Assembly (NCBI RefSeq): GCF_900129615.1
Contig: NZ_FQWI01000008.1
Span: 1 to 64,000 of the forward strand
Length of the DNA: 64,000 nt
Source of the DNA: Pectobacterium carotovorum
GTDB lineage: Bacteria > Pseudomonadota > Gammaproteobacteria > Enterobacterales > Enterobacteriaceae
Direction of reading: 5' to 3'
The position numbers and the translations under genes are program-made. The notes under the pieces are model-generated. The model did no database searches. It was not told the DNA's origin and saw only the letters and a list, made by a program, of their open reading frames with translations. Within the stretch, counting starts at the first letter, position 1; the number at the start of each line of letters is the position of its first letter. Below, in pieces: positions 22,837 through 31,932 of this stretch.

Positions 22837-23244
22837 TTATGCCAGCACTCTAATTTCGTGGCTGTGCGTCACCTCAACGGCTTTGCCCAGCATCAGTGCC
22901 ACAGAACAGTACTTTTCCGCCGACAGGGCGACAGCTCGCTCGACAGCTTTGTCAGTCAGTCCTTTTCCCGTCACGATAAAATGCAGATTGATGTGGGTAA
23001 ATAAACGTGGCGCGTCAGACCGACGCTCTGACGTTAATTTCACCTCACAATCCGCCACATCGTTGCGACCTTTTTGCAGAATCGACACCACGTCAATCGC
23101 GCTGCATCCTCCTACGGACATCAATACCATTTCCATCGGACTGGGCGCTTTATCGCCAGAATTGCCGTCCATCAATATCTGATGCCCTGATGCGGATTCG
23201 CCCAAAAACGTTAAGCCTTCAACCCATTTTACCCGAGCCTGCAT
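22837..23244 (-). CDS. yhfA: OsmC/Ohr family protein YhfA
   Basis: This is an OsmC-fold protein of 135 residues. It has the conserved cysteine of the N-terminal helix in GGCSAIDVVSIL and the C-terminal one in AEKYCSVALML, the pair used by the family for peroxide reduction. The specific substrate of the YhfA branch is not known. It is divergent from crp, as in E. coli. Confidence 0.94.
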   Translation of the reverse strand: MQARVKWVEGLTFLGESASGHQILMDGNSGDKAPSPMEMVLMSVGGCSAIDVVSILQKGRNDVADCEVKLTSERRSDAPRLFTHINLHFIVTGKGLTDKAVERAVALSAEKYCSVALMLGKAVEVTHSHEIRVLA

Positions 23245-23617
23245 GATGCCTCTCCACTAAAAATTTTTTGAAAATTTATATCGTTACTGTACAAAAACCA
23301 GCGTTAATCAGAGCTTTGTCATGCTGAAGCGAGACAACACAAGACACATCCTTAAAGCTGTGTTAAAACGAAAATAGAATAGACCTTTTCTGGACAAACC
23401 CAGAAACGAAGAAGATGATTACGTGGCCAGATATACCCAGCCACGTTTACGATGCGGCAAGGCAGCAACCGGAAAATCAAGGGTACAGTGGTTCCAGTAT
23501 ATTCCCTGACGTCATTCTGCCTAGAATGAATTTTATTTTTTAGCAGTTAAACACGCCGTACAGGGAACTCTGACCCCTGTAATTTGCGCAGTGAATTACA
23601 ACAGAGGATGATAGCGA
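23245..23617. other. yhfA-crp divergent regulatory region
   Basis: This 373-base non-coding region holds the promoters of divergent yhfA and crp. An inverted repeat ACGTGGC - 12 bases - GCCACGT lies at 23421-23446, and ACAGGG/CCCTGT arms lie in the probable crp leader. In E. coli the same interval carries CRP autoregulatory sites; I did not find a strong TGTGA-N6-TCACA match here. I see no small gene. Confidence 0.5.
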
Positions 23618-24250
23618 ATGGTTCTCGGCAAACCGCAAACAGACCCAACTCTCGAATGGTTCCTTTCCCATTGTCATATTCACAAGTATCCATCGAAGAG
23701 CACGCTGATTCACCAAGGTGAAAAAGCAGAAACGCTTTACTACATCGTGAAAGGCTCTGTCGCAGTGCTAATCAAAGATGAAGAAGGCAAGGAAATGATC
23801 CTCTCCTACCTCAATCAGGGCGATTTTATCGGCGAGCTCGGCCTGTTTGAAGAAGGTCAGGAACGCAGTGCCTGGGTTCGGGCAAAAACCGCCTGTGAAG
23901 TGGCTGAAATTTCTTATAAAAAATTCCGCCAGCTCATCCAGGTTAACCCAGATATTCTCATGCGTCTGTCTGCGCAAATGGCAAGCAGACTTCAGGTTAC
24001 CTCTGAGAAAGTCGGCAACCTCGCCTTCCTTGATGTGACCGGCCGTATTGCCCAAACCCTACTCAACCTGGCCAAACAACCTGATGCCATGACGCATCCA
24101 GATGGCATGCAAATTAAAATTACCCGTCAGGAAATTGGGCAAATCGTTGGCTGCTCGCGTGAAACCGTGGGTCGCATTCTGAAAATGTTAGAAGACCAGA
24201 ACCTGATCTCTGCACACGGTAAAACGATTGTCGTTTACGGCACTCGCTAA
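23618..24250 (+). CDS. crp: cAMP receptor protein (catabolite activator)
   Basis: This is the global cAMP-dependent regulator. The 210-residue product appears identical to E. coli CRP except for serine in place of arginine in [11 protein letters not shown] (E. coli AQMARRLQ, from memory). The cyclic-nucleotide domain has [18 protein letters not shown], the dimer helix follows, and the helix-turn-helix is [19 protein letters not shown]. Both activating regions look intact. In soft-rot bacteria CRP activates pectinase genes, four of which lie about 3-8 kb downstream. It is followed by a strong terminator. Confidence 0.99.
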   Translation: MVLGKPQTDPTLEWFLSHCHIHKYPSKSTLIHQGEKAETLYYIVKGSVAVLIKDEEGKEMILSYLNQGDFIGELGLFEEGQERSAWVRAKTACEVAEISYKKFRQLIQVNPDILMRLSAQMASRLQVTSEKVGNLAFLDVTGRIAQTLLNLAKQPDAMTHPDGMQIKITRQEIGQIVGCSRETVGRILKMLEDQNLISAHGKTIVVYGTR

Positions 24251-24280
24251 ACCCCTGTCGCTGTACCCTACCAATAAAAA

Positions 24281-24304
24281 AGCGTGAAGCCTCGGCCTCA
24301 CGCT
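24281..24304. terminator. Bidirectional terminator between crp and argD
   Basis: The arms AGCGTGA and TCACGCT, extended by GCC/GGC, are flanked by A6 on the left and T7 on the right. It serves crp on the plus strand and can serve argD on the minus strand. Confidence 0.85.
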
Positions 24305-24408
24305 TTTTTTATGGCGAGCTTCCTGCTCGCCACCCTTCGGGCCGTTGCTAACGCAACGTTGAAAAACGTTCCCTACGTTTTTTTATGGCTGATCTTTTGA
24401 GAGCATAA

Positions 24409-25680
<1,272 letters not shown>

Positions 25681-25754
25681 TCAATAAATATGCATAAAAA
25701 ATCAATTTCAGGCAATATTAAATCGGCTACTGAGGAGAATAACTTTTTATATGG

Positions 25755-26330
25755 CTAAATTTTAAGGAAATTATCCAAAAGCTGATGCCCTTGCTGGCTA
25801 AGAATGCTCTCTGGGTGAAACTGCACCCCTTCCAGCGGCAATGTGCGATGGCGGATCCCCATAATCTCATCACGCTTTCCTTCATGTTCGCTCCAGGCCG
25901 TGACCTCAAAGCAATCGGGTAGCGAAGCGGAATCAATAATGAGTGAATGATAGCGGGTGACCGTCAAAGGCTGAGCCAGCCCCGTGAAAACCCCCGTATC
26001 GCTATGCGCAATCGCAGAGGTTTTCCCATGCATGACCTGCCGTGCTCGCACCACGCGCGCGCCGAACGCCTGCCCCATCGCCTGATGGCCAAGACACACG
26101 CCCAGAATAGGCAGTTTATCGGCAAAGTGACGGATAGCAGACAGTGAAATGCCCGCCTCATCCGGCGTACAAGGGCCAGGTGAAATGACCAATCGCTCAG
26201 GCGCAAGCCGTTCAATCTCGCGCAGCGTCAGTTCATCATTACGCTTCACCACGACCTGTGCGCCAAGCTCACAAAAGTATTGGTAAAGGTTGTAGGTAAA
26301 GGAGTCATAGTTATCGATAATTAGCAGCAT
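25755..26330 (-). CDS. pabA: Aminodeoxychorismate synthase component II (glutamine amidotransferase)
   Basis: PabA supplies ammonia to PabB for p-aminobenzoate and folate synthesis. The start at 26330 gives [20 protein letters not shown] and 191 residues by comparison with E. coli; an ATG two codons upstream is also possible and neither has a strong ribosome-binding site. The triad is Cys in [15 protein letters not shown] with His and Glu in [11 protein letters not shown]. The gene is divergent from the pel cluster, which occupies the place of fic and yhfG in E. coli. Confidence 0.95.
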   Translation of the reverse strand: MLLIIDNYDSFTYNLYQYFCELGAQVVVKRNDELTLREIERLAPERLVISPGPCTPDEAGISLSAIRHFADKLPILGVCLGHQAMGQAFGARVVRARQVMHGKTSAIAHSDTGVFTGLAQPLTVTRYHSLIIDSASLPDCFEVTAWSEHEGKRDEIMGIRHRTLPLEGVQFHPESILSQQGHQLLDNFLKI

Positions 26331-26653
26331 AGTCATTGCACTGTGAGTCGGAAAAGCCGTACTAACATACATGAAATCCGGGTCAGGTACCCACCCTCGT
26401 CACCATCAAAGACAAAATGGTCGCTCTCGCTGTTTAAGAAATTAGCATGGTAATAATTTTATCGATCACAAATCATTTATTTCATCAGTAAACATCTTTA
26501 TTAATAGGCCTTATTTATTATCCAAACTCACAGTAAACGATTACCTTGAAATTATTTTTAACAAAAAAAATAATAAACAAAAACCTCCTATGAATTAATT
26601 CAGTTTTTTTAAAAGGAAGAAAAGCGAAGGAGGTTATCTCTAAAGTAATATTT

Positions 26654-26669
26654 TTTGATGACGATCACA
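26654..26669. promoter_or_regulatory. Candidate CRP site upstream of pelA
   Basis: TTTGA-TGACGA-TCACA matches TGTGA-N6-TCACA at 9 of 10 conserved bases. It lies about 340 bases before the pelA start, which is far for a classical activator site. It may act through DNA bending or serve pabA instead. Confidence 0.45.
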
Positions 26670-26922
26670 ATCGCTCAGAAAGCGAATAAACCACGCATAT
26701 CAAATGGATAAAAAATAAAGAATCCAGATTGAAACAACAAAGATTAAAAAACATAACACCATGAATTTAAATGATTTAAATGGAAATTGGTTTCTATTTA
26801 AAAGTAATAAACACAAATCCTCTCAGCTGTCCTCTGTTATTTAATTAATATATTTAACGCCCCATCTTGTATTGTTTATTTTTTCTGTTAACACTTAGCT
26901 CGGCTTTATAGACAAACCTTAA

Positions 26923-26939
26923 TTTCATTTTTGTTGAAA
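26923..26939. promoter_or_regulatory. Conserved operator-like element upstream of pelA
   Basis: TTTCATTTTTGTTGAAA is an imperfect dyad (TTTCA/TTGAAA). Near-identical copies lie at 28714-28729 and 30546-30562, always 72-77 bases before the pel start codon. The arms resemble the GAAA/TTTC halves of KdgR operators, though in the opposite order to the published GAAA...TTTC consensus, so the regulator is an inference. Confidence 0.55.
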
Positions 26940-27010
26940 CAGCCCTTTTAAATTACACAGGGTGTGTAGTGATAAATACCCAAAAAATTCTATGTCAAGG
27001 AGAGTACATA

Positions 27011-28135
27011 ATGAAATACCTACTGCCTTCTGCAGCAGCTGGGCTGTTGCTGCTCGCTGCCCAACCGACAATGGCGGCAAATACGGGGGGTTATGCCACC
27101 ACTGACGGCGGCGACGTTTCTGGTGCTGTGAAAAAAACGGCGCGTTCTCTGCAAGAGATCGTCGATATCATTGAGGCTGCGAAAAAGGACTCAAGCGGTA
27201 AAGCGGTCAAAGGCGGAGCCTACCCGCTCGTTATTACCTACAACGGTAATGAAGATGCACTAATCAAAGCCGCCGAAGCTAACATCTGCGGCCAGTGGAG
27301 CAAAGATCCGCGCGGTGTAGAAATCAAAGAGTTCACCAAAGGGATCACCATCCTCGGTACCAACGGTTCTTCCGCTAACTTCGGTATCTGGCTGGTAAAC
27401 TCCTCCAACGTTGTCGTGCGTAACATGCGCTTCGGCTATATGCCGGGCGGAGCAAAAGATGGTGATGCCATCCGTATCGATAACTCACCGAACGTCTGGA
27501 TCGACCACAACGAGATCTTCGCCAAGAACTTCGAATGTGCCGGTACGCCAGACAACGACACCACCTTTGAATCCGCGGTTGATATCAAGAAAGCCTCAAC
27601 CAACGTCACCGTGTCGTACAACTATATCCATGGCGTGAAAAAGGTAGGGTTGAGCGGTTCAAGCAACACGGATACCGGTCGTAACCTGACTTACCATCAC
27701 AATATTTACAGCGATGTTAACTCACGTCTGCCGCTGCAACGTGGTGGTCAAGTGCATGCTTATAACAACCTGTATGACGGCATCAAAAGCTCAGGCTTTA
27801 ACGTCCGTCAGAAAGGGATCGCGCTGATCGAAAGTAACTGGTTCGAAAATGCGCTCAACCCAGTGACCGCACGTAATGACGATTCCAACTTCGGTACCTG
27901 GGAACTCCGTAACAACAACATTACCAGCCCATCTGATTTTGCTAAATACAATATCACTTGGGGTAAACCATCCACCCCGCACATCAATGCGGATGACTGG
28001 AAGAGCACCGGTAAATTCCCAGCCGTCCCATATAGCTACTCTCCAGTTTCTGCACAGTGCGTGAAGGATAAACTGGCAAGCTACGCAGGCGTAGGTAAAA
28101 ACCTGGCAGTACTGACAGCAGCCAACTGTAAATAA
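27011..28135 (+). CDS. pelA: Secreted pectate lyase (PL1), first of three tandem copies
   Basis: This is an extracellular calcium-dependent endo-pectate lyase of polysaccharide lyase family 1 that cleaves polygalacturonate by beta-elimination; it is probably exported by Sec and then the type II Out system. The start with AAGGAG upstream gives 374 residues. Residues 1-22 are a signal peptide (QPTMA-ANT junction). PL1 motifs are NVWIDHNEIF, a calcium-site region with NDTTFESAVDIK, and the catalytic-arginine segment NSRLPLQRGG. Two sister genes of identical length follow. The letter assigned follows the usual pelA-B-C order and is less certain than the function. Confidence 0.93.
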   Translation: MKYLLPSAAAGLLLLAAQPTMAANTGGYATTDGGDVSGAVKKTARSLQEIVDIIEAAKKDSSGKAVKGGAYPLVITYNGNEDALIKAAEANICGQWSKDPRGVEIKEFTKGITILGTNGSSANFGIWLVNSSNVVVRNMRFGYMPGGAKDGDAIRIDNSPNVWIDHNEIFAKNFECAGTPDNDTTFESAVDIKKASTNVTVSYNYIHGVKKVGLSGSSNTDTGRNLTYHHNIYSDVNSRLPLQRGGQVHAYNNLYDGIKSSGFNVRQKGIALIESNWFENALNPVTARNDDSNFGTWELRNNNITSPSDFAKYNITWGKPSTPHINADDWKSTGKFPAVPYSYSPVSAQCVKDKLASYAGVGKNLAVLTAANCK

Positions 28136-28177
28136 ACGTGTTAAGCCCGACGCATTCATTCTGCGCCGGGTGCTTCC

Positions 28178-28202
28178 TGAGCGAGTGCTTCGGCCTCGCT
28201 CA
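28178..28202 (+). terminator. pelA terminator
   Basis: TGAGCGAG and CTCGCTCA form the stem, with a TTCG-containing loop, followed by T5. The same GAGCGA/TCGCTC core returns in the terminators of pelB and pelC. Confidence 0.85.
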
Positions 28203-28713
28203 TTTTTAAGGGACCAGCGCAAGGTTGTCAGCGTGACCTTCATGAAAACAGACGTCATGCTAATGATCATTTAGCCAATAAACCGCGATGAATGATGAAG
28301 TCTATTTTCCGCTTATCACATAAAGAAACGCCATATAGCGACTCATAATAATTATTTTTTAACAAACTAAAATTCACTATAAAATTGATTCATCACGTAA
28401 ACAATATTGAATAGGCCTGTGATAGTATATTTTGACTTAAGATGACTTCCTTACCCTAGCAACAGCGATTGCCACAATAGAAAATAACCATTTAAAACCC
28501 AACCAATAAAGAAACCCGAGTGCATTTATTATCCGCTAAAAAACTAACCTTATGATTTAAGGTTACTTTAAAAGAAAACTGTTTCCTATAAAATCATAAT
28601 TATCCAATCATCAGTATTACAAAATGTTTCAACTGCAATACATTTAACATTTCACCCTTGAACTGATCTTATTTTTTGACCACACTCCCCTTGGTTTTTC
28701 ACAAAAATTGAAA

Positions 28714-28729
28714 TTCATTTTTGTTGAAA
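28714..28729. promoter_or_regulatory. Conserved operator-like element upstream of pelB
   Basis: TTCATTTTTGTTGAAA matches the element before pelA except for its first base, and ends 75 bases before the start codon. A further GAAA lies just upstream (TTGAAATTCA), so here an alternative GAAA...TTGAAA reading is also possible. Confidence 0.55.
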
Positions 28730-28803
28730 AATTTGTATCTGTTACATCGGGCATAGGGATCGATAAATGCCCATGAAAATTCTATTCCAAGGAGATTGTG
28801 ATA

Positions 28804-29928
28804 ATGAAATACCTATTGCCTACGGCAGCCGCCGGATTGCTATTACTCGCGGCTCAACCCGCAATGGCCGCCAATACGGGCGGCTATGCCACTACGGATG
28901 GCGGTGACGTGTCTGGTGCCGTGAAAAAAACGGCACGTTCTATGAAAGAAATTGTGGATATTATTGAAGCCGCGCAAGTGGATTCAAAAGGCAAGAAAGT
29001 CAAAGGCGGTGCTTACCCGCTCATCATCACCTATAGCGGTAACGAAGATTCATTAATCAAAGCGGCTGAAAAGAATATCTGCGGCCAGTGGAGTAAGGAC
29101 GCACGCGGCGTACAAATCAAAGAGTTCACCAAAGGCATTACTATCCAGGGCACCAATGGCTCATCTGCCAACTTCGGTGTTTGGATCGTGAATTCTTCTA
29201 ACGTCGTGGTACGTAACATGCGCTTTGGCTATATGCCGGGCGGCGCGCAAGACGGCGATGCCATTCGTATCGATAACTCACCGAACGTCTGGATCGACCA
29301 CAACGAGATCTTTGCCAAGAACTTTGAGTGTAAAGGTACGCCAGACAATGACACCACCTTTGAATCAGCGATTGATATCAAGAAAGGGTCAACTAACGTC
29401 ACCGTATCCTACAACTATATTCATGGCATCAAGAAAGTTGGCCTGAGCGGTGCAAGCAATACAGATACGGGTCGTAACCTGACTTACCATCACAATATCT
29501 ATCGCGATGTTAACTCACGTCTGCCGCTGCAGCGTGGTGGTCTGGTTCACGCGTACAACAACCTGTATGACGGCATCACCGGTTCAGGCTTTAACGTGCG
29601 TCAGAAAGGGATCGCGCTGATTGAAAGCAACTGGTTCGAAAATGCGCTCAACCCAGTGACAGCACGTAACGACAGTTCCAACTTCGGTACTTGGGAACTC
29701 CGTAACAACAACATTACCAGCCCATCTGATTTTGCTAAATACAAAATCACCTGGGGCAAACCTTCCTCTCCTCACATCAATGCAGATGACTGGAAGAGTA
29801 CTGGTAAGTTCCCTTCCATCTCCTATAAGTACACCCCAGTTTCTGCGCAGTGCGTGAAGGATAAACTGGCAAACTATGCTGGTGTAGGCAAAAACCTGGC
29901 AGTACTGACAGCGGCTAACTGCAAATAA
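28804..29928 (+). CDS. pelB: Secreted pectate lyase B (PL1), source type of the pelB leader
   Basis: This is an extracellular PL1 pectate lyase of 374 residues. The 22-residue signal peptide (28804-28869), with Thr7 and the cleavage end QPAMA, is residue for residue the well-known pelB leader of Erwinia carotovora; pelA and pelC have Ser7 and QPTMA. This supports the name pelB strongly. Mature motifs match pelA: NVWIDHNEIF, NDTTFESAIDIK and NSRLPLQRGG. The ribosome-binding site AAGGAG lies about 9 bases upstream. Long stretches of its 3' half are almost identical in DNA to pelA, including third codon positions. Confidence 0.96.
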   Translation: MKYLLPTAAAGLLLLAAQPAMAANTGGYATTDGGDVSGAVKKTARSMKEIVDIIEAAQVDSKGKKVKGGAYPLIITYSGNEDSLIKAAEKNICGQWSKDARGVQIKEFTKGITIQGTNGSSANFGVWIVNSSNVVVRNMRFGYMPGGAQDGDAIRIDNSPNVWIDHNEIFAKNFECKGTPDNDTTFESAIDIKKGSTNVTVSYNYIHGIKKVGLSGASNTDTGRNLTYHHNIYRDVNSRLPLQRGGLVHAYNNLYDGITGSGFNVRQKGIALIESNWFENALNPVTARNDSSNFGTWELRNNNITSPSDFAKYKITWGKPSSPHINADDWKSTGKFPSISYKYTPVSAQCVKDKLANYAGVGKNLAVLTAANCK

Positions 29929-30022
29929 ACGTGGTCAGGCTTTCTCTGTCGAATCAAGACAGGAAGCAATAAGCCTGAATGTTCCGCGGCCATGACTCTT
30001 CGCGCTAAGACATGGTTCTATC

Positions 30023-30047
30023 CGAGCGAGCTCTAAGAGCTCGCTCG
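30023..30047 (+). terminator. pelB terminator
   Basis: A perfect 11-bp stem CGAGCGAGCTC/GAGCTCGCTCG with a TAA loop is followed by T6. It lies about 95 bases after the pelB stop. Confidence 0.92.
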
Positions 30048-30545
30048 TTTTTTATGGAATCTACGCATGAGAGTGGATAGGCATTCCTAAAAAGTATGCA
30101 TACATTAAATACCAAGCTAATTATTTTGATGGTAAATTAATGGCTTGATTTATTAATGAAGAAACCATCCTTTAATTAAGGATTAATCGATAAAAATAAC
30201 GGCATTCAATCAACACATGATTAATTAATAATTTGATCGGCATCAAATATCTCTTACGCCATCCTCTCAATGAGGAATTTTTACTTATTTATTGATGTCG
30301 CTCACAGTTATCGCCTCTATCAAATCGCATTCAACAGTGAGTAATAAAACGAAATATAATTTTATTTTTCATAAAAATTCAAAGCGGCTTAATTTTAGAA
30401 AAAATGAAAAAAATATTATCTTTTAAAATAGTTACTTATTATCCATGCGTATTTCCATCGTTATTCATCCTATATATTTAATATCGAAATATTGAATTCT
30501 TTTATTTTTATGGTAAGACTTAATTGGGATTTCAATAAACCCTGA

Positions 30546-30562
30546 TTTCATTTTTATTGAAA
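30546..30562. promoter_or_regulatory. Conserved operator-like element upstream of pelC
   Basis: TTTCATTTTTATTGAAA differs from the pelA copy only at one central base (A for G) and ends 77 bases before the pelC start. Confidence 0.55.
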
Positions 30563-30638
30563 CACCGAAATAATATAATCTGGGTTATGTGGATCATAAA
30601 TGCCCAAACAAAAATTCAATTCCAAGGAGAGTACCTTA

Positions 30639-31763
30639 ATGAAATACCTACTACCTTCTGCAGCCGCTGGGCTGTTATTGCTTGCGGCCCAACCAACGAT
30701 GGCGGCAAATACGGGGGGTTATGCTACCACTGACGGTGGTGACGTTGCCGGTGCCGTGAAAAAAACGGCGCGCTCCATGCAAGACATCATTGATATCATC
30801 GAAGCCGCGAAGCTGGATTCCAATGGTAAGAAAGTCAAAGGTGGTGCTTATCCGCTCGTCATCACCTATAACGGTAATGAAGACGCGCTGATCAAAGCCG
30901 CAGAGAACGATATCTGCGGTCAGTGGAAGAAAGACGCTCGCGGTGTAGAAATCAAAGAATTCACCAAAGGGATTACCATCATCGGAACCAATGGATCGTC
31001 CGCCAACTTCGGGATCTGGCTGACAAAATCATCCGATATCGTCATACGTAACATGCGCTTTGGTTACATGCCGGGCGGCGCGCAGGATGGTGATGCCATT
31101 CGTATCGATAACACGCCGAACGTCTGGATCGACCACAACGAAATCTTCGCCAAAAACTTTGAATGCGCAGGTACAAAAGACGGTGACACGACATTCGAAT
31201 CCGCGATTGATATCAAGAAAGCGTCAACCAACGTGACCGTGTCGTACAACTACATTCATGGCATCAAAAAAGTGGGGCTGAGCGGCTTCAGCAGCAGCGA
31301 TACGGGCCGTGACCTGACTTATCATCACAATATTTACGACGACGTTAACGCTCGCCTCCCACTGCAACGTGGTGGTCAGGTTCACGCTTACAACAACTTG
31401 TATACTGGCATCACCAGCTCTGGCCTGAACGTGCGTCAGAAAGGGATTGCGCTGATCGAACGTAACTGGTTCGAGAATGCGAAAAACCCAGTGACCTCAC
31501 GTTATGACGGTTCCAACTTCGGTACGTGGGAACTGCGTAATAACAACGTCATGAGCCCAGCCGACTTCGCTAAATACAACATCACTTGGGATAAAGATAC
31601 CAAACCCTACGTGAATGCCGAAGACTGGAAAAGCACTGGTACGTTCGCTTCTGTTCCTTACAGCTACTCTCCAGTTTCTGCACAGTGCGTGAAGGACAAA
31701 CTGGCGAACTATGCTGGCGTGAACAAAAACCTTGCCGTGCTAACAGCAGCAAATTGCAACTAG
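30639..31763 (+). CDS. pelC: Secreted pectate lyase (PL1), third tandem copy
   Basis: This is an extracellular PL1 pectate lyase of 374 residues with the same signal peptide type as pelA (Ser7, QPTMA). Motifs are NVWIDHNEIF, DGDTTFESAIDIK and NARLPLQRGG. It is the most divergent of the three, with changes such as LTKSSDIVIRNMRFG, GFSSSDTGRDLTYHH and WDKDTKPYVNAEDW, and ends in NCN rather than NCK. These differences may tune substrate or pH range. It has an AAGGAG ribosome-binding site, its own upstream element and its own terminator, and it precedes pelZ. Confidence 0.93.
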   Translation: MKYLLPSAAAGLLLLAAQPTMAANTGGYATTDGGDVAGAVKKTARSMQDIIDIIEAAKLDSNGKKVKGGAYPLVITYNGNEDALIKAAENDICGQWKKDARGVEIKEFTKGITIIGTNGSSANFGIWLTKSSDIVIRNMRFGYMPGGAQDGDAIRIDNTPNVWIDHNEIFAKNFECAGTKDGDTTFESAIDIKKASTNVTVSYNYIHGIKKVGLSGFSSSDTGRDLTYHHNIYDDVNARLPLQRGGQVHAYNNLYTGITSSGLNVRQKGIALIERNWFENAKNPVTSRYDGSNFGTWELRNNNVMSPADFAKYNITWDKDTKPYVNAEDWKSTGTFASVPYSYSPVSAQCVKDKLANYAGVNKNLAVLTAANCN

Positions 31764-31878
31764 TTGCAAAGCGTGAAAGGTAAATAAGCGAATTGCAGGC
31801 TCCGTCCCTCATTGTCCTGTGCTAACCGGAGCCTGCAAACAAGCTTAACGCCCGTCGGTTTATCGTTCGGGCCGCACT

Positions 31879-31903
31879 TGAGCGAACCCTAAGGGCTCGC
31901 TCA
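31879..31903 (+). terminator. pelC terminator
   Basis: TGAGCGA/TCGCTCA plus CCC/GGG arms with a TAA loop are followed by T5. It lies 30 bases before the pelZ start, so pelZ is either read through or has a promoter very close by. Confidence 0.85.
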
Positions 31904-31932
31904 TTTTTATCGTTAATATTCAAGGAAATGAA

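Larger units (their letters stand above)
26331..27010. other. AT-rich intergenic region between pabA and pelA
   Basis: This 680-base, strongly AT-rich region is the regulatory region of pelA. It contains a CRP-type site (26654-26669), an 8-bp inverted repeat AACCTCCT (26582-26589) / AGGAGGTT (26628-26635) 38 bases apart, and the conserved pel element at 26923-26939. I see no credible gene in it. Confidence 0.6.
28136..28803. other. pelA-pelB intergenic region
   Basis: This 668-base AT-rich region holds the pelA terminator, a perfect 8-bp palindrome TAACCTTA-5 bases-TAAGGTTA (28545-28565), and the conserved pel element and leader before pelB. There is no credible gene. Its length shows that pelB has its own promoter. 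Confidence 0.6.
29929..30638. other. pelB-pelC intergenic region
   Basis: This 710-base AT-rich region contains the pelB terminator, an inverted repeat ATCCTT/AAGGAT at 30167-30183, a weak CRP-like motif TTTGA-N6-TCAAA at 30232-30247, and the conserved pel element at 30546-30562. I see no gene. Confidence 0.6.

Noticed and set aside
30232-30247. CRP site upstream of pelC (TTTGA-N6-TCAAA)
   Set aside because: It matches 8 of 10 positions in very AT-rich DNA, where such matches arise by chance, and it lies about 400 bases from the start codon.
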